From positions 62,001 to 126,000 of the forward strand of contig NZ_JACSNY010000007.1 in NCBI RefSeq assembly GCF_016902535.1: a DNA stretch of 64,000 bases. The letters are read 5' to 3'. Under the pieces are notes generated by a model that was not told the origin of the DNA, searched no databases, and saw only the letters and a program-made list of their open reading frames with translations. Positions 58,531-64,000 of the stretch are shown in pieces. Position numbers and translations under genes: made by a program. The stretch comes from Anaerotignum lactatifermentans. GTDB taxonomy: Bacteria; Bacillota; Clostridia; Lachnospirales; Anaerotignaceae. Each line of letters starts with the position of its first letter. Positions within the stretch are counted from its first letter, which is position 1.

Positions 58531-58882
58531 CAGAAATGCGGAAGTGCTGAAACATATGGTAAAATACTGCGACCAGATTGAAGAAACCGTTCTGCGTTTC
58601 CAAAAAGATTTTGCGGTGTTTGCGAAGGATCACATCTATCAAAATGCGGTTGCGCTTTGTGTGCTGCAGATTGGTGAGCTGACAACAAAATTGACAGAGG
58701 AATTCAAACAAACCTATACGGGAATGCCTTGGAATCAAATCAAAGCCATGAGAAATATTGTGGCGCATAATTACGGCAGCATCGATGCAGAAATATTGTG
58801 GGAAACCATTGAAAATGATGTACCGCAGCTGAAAGCGTATTGCTTGGATATTTTACAAACCTTAAATAATGAAAACAGATAA
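58520..58882 (+). CDS. HepT-like HEPN ribonuclease toxin
   Basis: The 120-residue protein has the four-helix HEPN fold with the active motif R-x4-H in AMRNIVAHNYG. The Tyr two places after the His is the residue that MntA modifies in characterised HepT toxins. Such dimers cut RNA and stop growth unless AMPylated. ATG 58520 lies inside the antitoxin gene's end. A terminator follows, so VbhA-like, MntA and HepT genes form a closed cassette within the ICE, likely serving its maintenance or phage defence. Confidence 0.88.
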   Translation: MRADRNAEVLKHMVKYCDQIEETVLRFQKDFAVFAKDHIYQNAVALCVLQIGELTTKLTEEFKQTYTGMPWNQIKAMRNIVAHNYGSIDAEILWETIENDVPQLKAYCLDILQTLNNENR

Positions 58883-58894
58883 AAAAGAAACAGG

Positions 58895-58928
58895 AAAGCC
58901 TTTATCCATAGAGATAAGGGCTTTTTTT
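58895..58928 (+). terminator. Terminator of the toxin-antitoxin cassette
   Basis: AAGCCTTTATC pairs with GATAAGGGCTT (one G-U) over 11 positions around a six-base loop, with a T run after it. Confidence 0.85.
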
Positions 58929-58950
58929 ATGGAAAAAAGGAGGAATGATG

Positions 58951-59487
58951 ATGGGATGCTGGGGTATAAAAGCATTTGAATCAGATGAAGGTCTGGATGC
59001 CTTGGAATGGATCAGAAACCATATTCCGGAAGACGGCTGTCTGCACTTAAAGGAATTGTTGGATCAGTTAAAATTAGACGAATGGTGTAGACCGCCTGCT
59101 GCGGAAAACGGAGAGTCCCACAGCAGCACAATGCTGATTGCGGAACTGATGGAAAGCTTTCAAAATGGTACTATAGAAGAATGGGAGTATCTCCCGAATA
59201 ACCCCTTTGAAAAAGTGGTTTCATTTCTTGCGGAAAAGGAATCCGTTAAAGAAATGTGCGAGTATCTTTCCAAAACATTGGAATCCGCCAGGGAAAATGC
59301 ACAGAACAATCAATGGAACGGCTGGTTTGAAGAAACCAACTGGAACAAATGGCAGGAACATATAGAGAGCCTGATTGAAACCCTGCGTAAAATTCTGGAG
59401 CAGGATGGAGATGTGCTGGAACTGATACAGCAGACGGCACAGGAGATATCAGAGGAACACATAGAAGGTGGTATGAACATGGAATAA
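58951..59487 (+). CDS. DUF4259 domain protein
   Basis: The 178-residue acidic protein opens MGCWGIKAFESDEGLDALEWI, the hallmark of DUF4259 proteins, which are of unknown function and often found near toxin or defence genes. The rest is helical and Trp/Glu-rich (NNQWNGWFEETNWNKWQEHIESLIETL). Three ATG codons occur in a row. The third (58951) has the best spacing from AAAGGAGG. It has its own context right after the toxin-antitoxin terminator. Confidence 0.75.
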   Translation: MGCWGIKAFESDEGLDALEWIRNHIPEDGCLHLKELLDQLKLDEWCRPPAAENGESHSSTMLIAELMESFQNGTIEEWEYLPNNPFEKVVSFLAEKESVKEMCEYLSKTLESARENAQNNQWNGWFEETNWNKWQEHIESLIETLRKILEQDGDVLELIQQTAQEISEEHIEGGMNME

Positions 59488-59511
59488 CAGAAAGCGAAGG
59501 TGATGAAAAAT

Positions 59512-60372
59512 ATGTTTGGCTTAGACTTCGCCGTAGACGGTGTGCTGGATCAGTTCTGTGACTGGATCTATGGCAAACTGATCACATTCTTTGGTGAGTT
59601 TTTCAGTATGATTAACATGATGGGTGCGGAACTTTTTGAGCTGGATTGGATCAAAGCAATCCTGCTCTTTTTTTATTATTTCGCCTGGGCGTTGTATATC
59701 GTTGGTATTGTAGTGGCTGTGTTTGACACAGCCATTGATGCACAGAGAGGAAAAGGCAATTTTCAGGACTTGGCGTTAAATATCATCAAAGGTTTTTTCG
59801 CCGTCAGCCTATTTACTGTAGTACCTATCGACCTTTATGTCTTCTGCATCAATCTGTCAAATGAACTGATTGGTACCATTGCTGGTATGTCGGATTCACC
59901 AGGAAAACTTGGTGCCATTGCCACTATGGTGCTGGGCAGCTTTGAAACACCTGGTGCCAATGTGGTGGTGTCTATCGTGTTTGTCATACTGATTGGATAT
60001 GCGGTCATCAAAGTGTTTTTCGCAAACTTAAAACGAGGCGGTATCCTTCTTGTCATGATGGCAACCGGCAGTCTTTATCTGTTCAGTGTGCCAAGAGGAT
60101 ACAGCGACGGATTCGTATCTTGGTGCAAACAGGTGGCAGCTCTCTGCCTGACAGCGTTTTTACAGACCATTGTACTGGTTGCAGGGCTTGTCACCTATAA
60201 TGCAAATATGCTGCTGGGCATCGGATTGATGCTTTCCAGCACAGAGGTACCAAGAATCGCACAGAACTTTGGACTGGATACCAGTATGCGTTTCAACGCA
60301 ATGAGTACGGTATATTCCGTAAATTCCGTAGTCAATATGGCACGTAATGTAGGAAGAATCGCAGGCAGATGA
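59512..60372 (+). CDS. TrbL/VirB6-like conjugal transfer membrane protein
   Basis: The 286-residue protein has about six membrane helices, among them AILLFFYYFAWALYIVGIVVAVF, VVVSIVFVILIGYAVIKVFF and QVAALCLTAFLQTIVLVAGLVTY. It matches the VirB6/TrbL-like inner-membrane channel proteins of Tn1549-type elements. VirB6 proteins form the inner-membrane part of the DNA-transfer pore. ATG 59512 is preferred (GAAGGTG nine bases upstream); GTG 59500 and ATG 59503 would overlap that site. It is followed by other transfer genes in the standard order. Confidence 0.82.
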   Translation: MFGLDFAVDGVLDQFCDWIYGKLITFFGEFFSMINMMGAELFELDWIKAILLFFYYFAWALYIVGIVVAVFDTAIDAQRGKGNFQDLALNIIKGFFAVSLFTVVPIDLYVFCINLSNELIGTIAGMSDSPGKLGAIATMVLGSFETPGANVVVSIVFVILIGYAVIKVFFANLKRGGILLVMMATGSLYLFSVPRGYSDGFVSWCKQVAALCLTAFLQTIVLVAGLVTYNANMLLGIGLMLSSTEVPRIAQNFGLDTSMRFNAMSTVYSVNSVVNMARNVGRIAGR

Positions 60373-60403
60373 CCTGAAAAATTATTATAAAGGAGTGAGT
60401 TCT

Positions 60404-60697
60404 ATGAAGTGGGTAGATAATGGGAGAAGAATGGCGGAAAGAGCAAAAGAACTGTTCCCACCAGGTACCAGAATTCAGCTGATCCACGTGGATGATCCAT
60501 ATAATCCGATACCTGACGGAACAAGAGGAACGGTCAAGTTCGTGGATGATATGGGAACGGTATTTCCTGATTGGGATAACGGCAGAGGTCTTGGTGTGGT
60601 ATACGGTGAGGACAGTTTCCGAAAGCTCACACCAGAAGAATTGTTGGAAGAACAGCAGAAAGAAGACATGGATGAGGACATGAATATGGGAATGTAA
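60404..60697 (+). CDS. DUF4314 domain protein
   Basis: The 97-residue soluble protein has the DUF4314 core, a small SH3-like barrel: FPPGTRIQLIHVDDPYNPIPDGTRGTVKFVDDMGTVFPDWDNGRGLGVVYGEDSFRKL. A Met/Asp/Glu-rich tail follows. The family is common in conjugative elements and phages, with unknown function. AAAGGAGTGAG precedes the ATG. Confidence 0.82.
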   Translation: MKWVDNGRRMAERAKELFPPGTRIQLIHVDDPYNPIPDGTRGTVKFVDDMGTVFPDWDNGRGLGVVYGEDSFRKLTPEELLEEQQKEDMDEDMNMGM

Positions 60698-60711
60698 GGG
60701 AGGTTTTCAAA

Positions 60712-61077
60712 ATGAAAATGGTATATATCTGCTCACCATTGAGGGGTGATCATAAGAAAAACATAGCAAAAGCAAACGAATACGCCAGAGAAGAAGCAAT
60801 GAAAGGAAACTGTGCTATCGCACCACATTGTGTTTTCACACAGTTTTTGGACGATGAAGTGCCAGATGAACGTTGGCTCGGACAGGAAATGGGGAAAGCG
60901 CTTCTTTGCAGGTGTGATGAACTTTTGGTTTGTGGCAGTATCATTTCAGAAGGAATGCGTGAGGAAATCAAAACTGCATATGAGAATGGTATTGCTGTTT
61001 TGGGCAGAGATTTGTCCATTGCGGATATCGAAGATGCGGTATTTGGAGAAACAGAGCAGTGCTGTGAGATGGTATAA
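60712..61077 (+). CDS. DUF4406-like, nucleoside deoxyribosyltransferase-fold protein
   Basis: The 121-residue protein matches the DUF4406 group, related to nucleoside 2-deoxyribosyltransferases: MVYICSPLRGDHKKNIAKANEYAREEAMKGNCAIAPHCVFTQFLDD, then DELLVCGSIISEGMREEIKTAYENGI. The fold binds nucleotides at the SPLRGD and SEGM segments. Activity in these elements is unproven; nucleotide salvage or cleavage of a signalling nucleotide are possibilities. GGGAGG lies upstream of the ATG. Confidence 0.75.
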   Translation: MKMVYICSPLRGDHKKNIAKANEYAREEAMKGNCAIAPHCVFTQFLDDEVPDERWLGQEMGKALLCRCDELLVCGSIISEGMREEIKTAYENGIAVLGRDLSIADIEDAVFGETEQCCEMV

Positions 61078-61094
61078 AAGGCAGGTGAGAAGCA

Positions 61095-61421
61095 ATGTAT
61101 ATCTATCCGGAAAACCTGAAAGGCAAAAGCACCATGTTCCTTTGGACACTGCGGGATATGCTGATCATCATCATAGGCGCGGTGCTGTCTGCCGTCTTTG
61201 CGGCGGCTCTGGACTGGATTGTGCCGGGGGTAATGGTTGGCGTGTTCACCTTCTTGACATTGCGTATTGATAACGAGCTGAATATCTCAGACTATATCCG
61301 CTTTGCCTTTCGGTTTTTTGTAACCACACAACAGATTTTTTATTGGAGGTTTGCCGATGACAAAAATGAGAATTGGAAAGAAGAAATCCACCAGAGAAGA
61401 AATAGGCGCCAGAAATATTGA
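61095..61421 (+). CDS. PrgI-family (VirB3-like) conjugation membrane protein
   Basis: The 108-residue protein begins MYIYPENLKGKSTMFLWTLRD and has two adjacent helices (MLIIIIGAVLSAVFAAALDWIV and VMVGVFTFLTLRI), as in PrgI/VirB3-like proteins that anchor the VirB4 ATPase to the membrane. The gene overlaps the next by 65 bases, so the two are translated together. GGTGAGAAG precedes the ATG. Confidence 0.85.
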   Translation: MYIYPENLKGKSTMFLWTLRDMLIIIIGAVLSAVFAAALDWIVPGVMVGVFTFLTLRIDNELNISDYIRFAFRFFVTTQQIFYWRFADDKNENWKEEIHQRRNRRQKY

Positions 61422-61950
61422 CGGGGTTGGTGTGGAAACATACGGCAATGACTATCTGGTTTATTTTCTGGTACAGCCGGATAACATTGCGGTGCTTTCG
61501 GAAACAGCAGTAAAAACAAAAATCATGGCAATGTCCAGTGTCATCAAAGGGCTGGACTCCATTGAGTTTTCCTGCATCAATTCCAGAGAAAACTTCGACC
61601 AAAACAAAATGTTTTACAAAGAACGTCTGGAGGAAGAAGAAAGCCCGAAGGTGCGAGAAATATTGGAAAAAGACCTGATCCATCTGGACAGAGTGCAGAT
61701 ACAGACGGCTTCCGCAAGGGAGTTTTTGTTTATCCTCCGCTTTCGCAACTATAATCCGGAAACAAATGAGGTACAGACCGGCATCAGCAGAATGACAAAG
61801 CTGTTGAAGGACGCAGGGTTTTCCTACCGCCAGGCAAGTAAGGAGGACATCAAAAGGCTCTATGCTGTTTACTTCGTGCAGAATATCACGCAAGTTTATT
61901 TCGATGACTATGACGGCGAGAGATTTGTAAAGGGGGATGAATACCGTTGA
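61357..61950 (+). CDS. Conjugal transfer protein preceding VirB4
   Basis: The 197-residue soluble protein lies between PrgI and VirB4. It contains VGVETYGNDYLVYFLVQPDNIAVLSETAVKTKIMAMSSVIKGLDSIEFSCINSRENFDQNK and resembles the N-terminal region of VirB4-type proteins split off as a separate gene. The start is ATG 61357, with TTGGAGG eight bases upstream. The stop overlaps the VirB4 start as TTGA. It probably works with VirB4 in the cytoplasmic part of the channel. Confidence 0.75.
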   Translation: MTKMRIGKKKSTREEIGARNIDGVGVETYGNDYLVYFLVQPDNIAVLSETAVKTKIMAMSSVIKGLDSIEFSCINSRENFDQNKMFYKERLEEEESPKVREILEKDLIHLDRVQIQTASAREFLFILRFRNYNPETNEVQTGISRMTKLLKDAGFSYRQASKEDIKRLYAVYFVQNITQVYFDDYDGERFVKGDEYR

Positions 61951-63758
61951 AAATCAGCAGAACAAAGAAAACAAAAGCCTATATTCCCAAAACGGAAGAA
62001 GAAAAAGAGCAGGTCAGGATCAAAGAGTTTTTGGATATGTGCGCACCTTCTGTGCTGAAGTTCTACCCTGATTACTATATCTGCGGCAGCAGTTTCAGAA
62101 GCACATGGGTGGTGCGTGAATACCCAACAGATACAGAAGAACAGGCACTGCTCAAGCATTTAGGCGACCGTTCCGGCGTTACATTAAGAGTCTACACCAG
62201 ACACGTCACACCAGCGGAAGAAAGAAAAATCATTTCCAATGCAGCCAGCAGGAACAGAATGAACCGTTCTTCGGGTAACATCCAAAAGGAGATTATTGCA
62301 GAGTCAAATTTAAACGATGTCATGAACTTGATCGCACAGATGCACAGGGATAGAGAGCCATTGGTGCATTGTGCTGTGTTCATTGAAATATCAACGCCCA
62401 CACTGGAAAAGCTGAAAGAAATGCAGGCGGAGGTGGAGGCAGAGCTGACACGCTCGAAAATATCCGTAGATAAATTGTTTCTAAGACAGAAAGAGGGCTT
62501 TGAGAGTACACAGCCATGCGGAAACAATGCTTTCCATGAGCAATTCGAAAGAGTCATACCAGCAACCAGTGCTGCTAATCTCTATCCATTCAACTATTCA
62601 GGGAAAGCCGATCCGCAAGGCTTTTATATCGGACATGACAAATATGGAAGCAACCTTTTCATTGATTTTCAAAGAAGGACAGACGATAAAACCAATGCCA
62701 ATGTCTTGGTACTTGGCAACAGCGGACAGGGCAAAAGCTATCTCATGAAACTGCTTCTTTGCAACATGAGAGAAAGTGGAATGGATATCGTCTGCCTTGA
62801 TCCTGAACTTGAGTACAAAGATTTGGCGGTCAACATGGATGGATGTTATATCGACTTGATGGAAGGAGAGTACATCATTAACGTGCTGGAACCAAAACGC
62901 TGGGAGGAAGACAGCGGATCAGTACTGCCAAGGCATATTTCATTCCTTCGTGATTTTTTTCGTGCCTATAAAGACTTTACCAGTGCGGAAATCGATGTTC
63001 TGGAGATATTTCTGGAAAAGCTGTACGAAAGCAAAGGCATTACAGAGGATATCGACTTTTCAGAATTAAAACACACAGACTACCCTGTGCTGTCAGATTT
63101 ATATCGCCTTGTGGAAAAAGAACTGAACCAATACGAAGAAAGAAAGGGGAATATCTATACCAGAGAAACAGTCAGGGATTTATGTTTAAAGCTGAAATCC
63201 ATATGCATTGGTGCCGACAGCAAATTTTTCAATGGACACACCAACATCACAAGCAATCGATTTATCTGCTTTGGCACAAAGGGCATTACAGATGCAGATA
63301 CGGCGATACGAAACGCTATGCTGTTCAATGTCCTTTCTTTTATGTCTGATGCCCTGCTGTCCAAAGGGAATACGGCGGCATTTATTGATGAGCTGTACCT
63401 GTTTTTAACCAATATGACTGCCATCGAATATATCCGAAACGCCATGAAGCGTGTGCGAAAAAAAGGCAGTGCAGTTATTATTGCCAGCCAGAATATCGAA
63501 GACTTCAACAGAGCTGATGTGAGAGAAATGACAAAACCCATGTTTGCCATTCCAACACATCAGTTTTTATTTAATCCAGGAAATATCTCCAAGAAGGAAT
63601 ATATGGAAATGCTCAGGCTGGATGATTGTCTGTTCGATCTGATCAGCAGTCCTTTAAGAGGTGTCTGTGTGTTCCGCCATGGCTCAGAAGTTTACCATCT
63701 GGTAGTAAAAGCACCGCAGTATAAAGAGGATTTGTTTGGCAGTGCTGGAGGCAAGTAG
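61947..63758 (+). CDS. VirB4/TraE-like conjugation ATPase
   Basis: The 603-residue protein carries Walker A (VLVLGNSGQGKSYLMK, about residue 253) and Walker B (AAFIDELYLFLTN, about 480) of VirB4-type ATPases, which power assembly of the transfer channel and substrate movement. VRKKGSAVIIASQNIEDF is the following conserved helicase-like motif. The start is TTG, overlapping the previous stop; GGGGGATG lies upstream. It is the largest channel gene seen and marks this as a type IV secretion element of the Tn916/Tn1549 class. Confidence 0.92.
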   Translation: MKISRTKKTKAYIPKTEEEKEQVRIKEFLDMCAPSVLKFYPDYYICGSSFRSTWVVREYPTDTEEQALLKHLGDRSGVTLRVYTRHVTPAEERKIISNAASRNRMNRSSGNIQKEIIAESNLNDVMNLIAQMHRDREPLVHCAVFIEISTPTLEKLKEMQAEVEAELTRSKISVDKLFLRQKEGFESTQPCGNNAFHEQFERVIPATSAANLYPFNYSGKADPQGFYIGHDKYGSNLFIDFQRRTDDKTNANVLVLGNSGQGKSYLMKLLLCNMRESGMDIVCLDPELEYKDLAVNMDGCYIDLMEGEYIINVLEPKRWEEDSGSVLPRHISFLRDFFRAYKDFTSAEIDVLEIFLEKLYESKGITEDIDFSELKHTDYPVLSDLYRLVEKELNQYEERKGNIYTRETVRDLCLKLKSICIGADSKFFNGHTNITSNRFICFGTKGITDADTAIRNAMLFNVLSFMSDALLSKGNTAAFIDELYLFLTNMTAIEYIRNAMKRVRKKGSAVIIASQNIEDFNRADVREMTKPMFAIPTHQFLFNPGNISKKEYMEMLRLDDCLFDLISSPLRGVCVFRHGSEVYHLVVKAPQYKEDLFGSAGGK

Positions 63759-63820
63759 AAATCAAAAAGGAAAAACACTAAACCTATCAAAAAGAAAAAA
63801 CATAAAAGGGAGAGATTTAC

Positions 63821-64000
63821 ATGATGAAAGACGCAAGAGATGAAGACTTTGAATTAGCAGAAATTGATAATGTTGTGGTGATTTTTACCAATGCACGTAT
63901 TGATCGAGATACGGTGCCTTTTGATTTATACTGCTATGATGTCAGAGAGTCAGAGGGCTTTAGTGGTGATCCAGTTACGCTGGAGAAGGTTGTTTCCATA
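63821..64000 (+). CDS. LPD28-like domain protein, cut by the window end
   Basis: An ATG with AAAGGGAGAG upstream opens a frame that stays open for 60 codons to the last base. The product (DNVVVIFTNARIDRDTVPFDLYCYDVRESEGFSGDPVTLEKVV) resembles the LPD28 domain, found as a small protein or within very large polyvalent proteins of conjugative elements. The rest lies outside the window. Confidence 0.65.
   Translation, partial: MMKDARDEDFELAEIDNVVVIFTNARIDRDTVPFDLYCYDVRESEGFSGDPVTLEKVVSI

Overview
The window looks like chromosomal DNA of an anaerobic, probably gut-dwelling Clostridia member (Bacillota). Supporting signs are strong AGGAGG ribosome sites, sigma-A type promoters, Gram-positive wall and sortase genes, and core genes with CTG/GCG/GGC-rich codons. 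I cannot fix the genus. The window has two parts: a core chromosome from base 1 to the 3' end of lepA (about 31.6 kb), and a block of foreign DNA from there to the end.

Core. Two near-identical AGCS-type alanine/glycine:cation symporter genes stand in tandem (the first is cut by the window edge), followed by tRNA-Arg(ACG) and a reverse-strand glycosyltransferase. A UvrD/PcrA-like helicase precedes a tightly overlapping seven-gene operon (7173-18097). That operon encodes a large membrane-anchored protein, an ABC ATPase and its permease, a coiled-coil membrane protein, a lipoprotein and two BatA/VWA-type membrane proteins. A VanW/peptidoglycan-binding protein, a HypE/PurM-like AIR synthase protein overlapping an aminotransferase, and a CNNM/CorC ion transporter follow. 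The CorC gene has a leader holding an Asp-rich mini-ORF and a terminator. Two reverse-strand receptors then pair: each has two SBP_bac_3 sensor domains, one ending in an intact GGDEF cyclase and the other in a degenerate GGDEF plus intact EAL domain. The core ends with lepA.

Foreign block. The last bases of lepA (core GAGGAGTCATAAAG) recur at 40.85, 41.27 and 41.72 kb, each time followed by related element-end sequence. I read this as successive integrations at the lepA 3' end. The first segment (31.6-40.8 kb) carries a membrane-embedded LuxR-type regulator, a small unknown gene and a 2162-residue SLH-anchored surface protein with Cys/His repeats, but no recombinase. Two short decayed ends follow. 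From 41.7 kb to the window edge lies the left part of a Tn1549-like integrative conjugative element (ICE).

ICE cargo and machinery visible: DUF3846, AbrB-like proteins, a probable ADP-ribosyltransferase, a cytosine methyltransferase split by a string of hairpins, three ArdA-like proteins, a D12 adenine methylase, a sortase, a CHAP hydrolase, a giant SpaA/Cna_B adhesin, a DUF3852 pilin-like protein, a VbhA-like antitoxin beside an MNT-HEPN toxin-antitoxin pair, and TrbL/VirB6-, PrgI- and VirB4-like transfer proteins. The methylases and ArdA proteins would protect incoming DNA, the hydrolase and adhesin would handle the wall and mating contact, and the VirB-like proteins would form the channel. 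Integrase, relaxase and coupling protein are not in the window.
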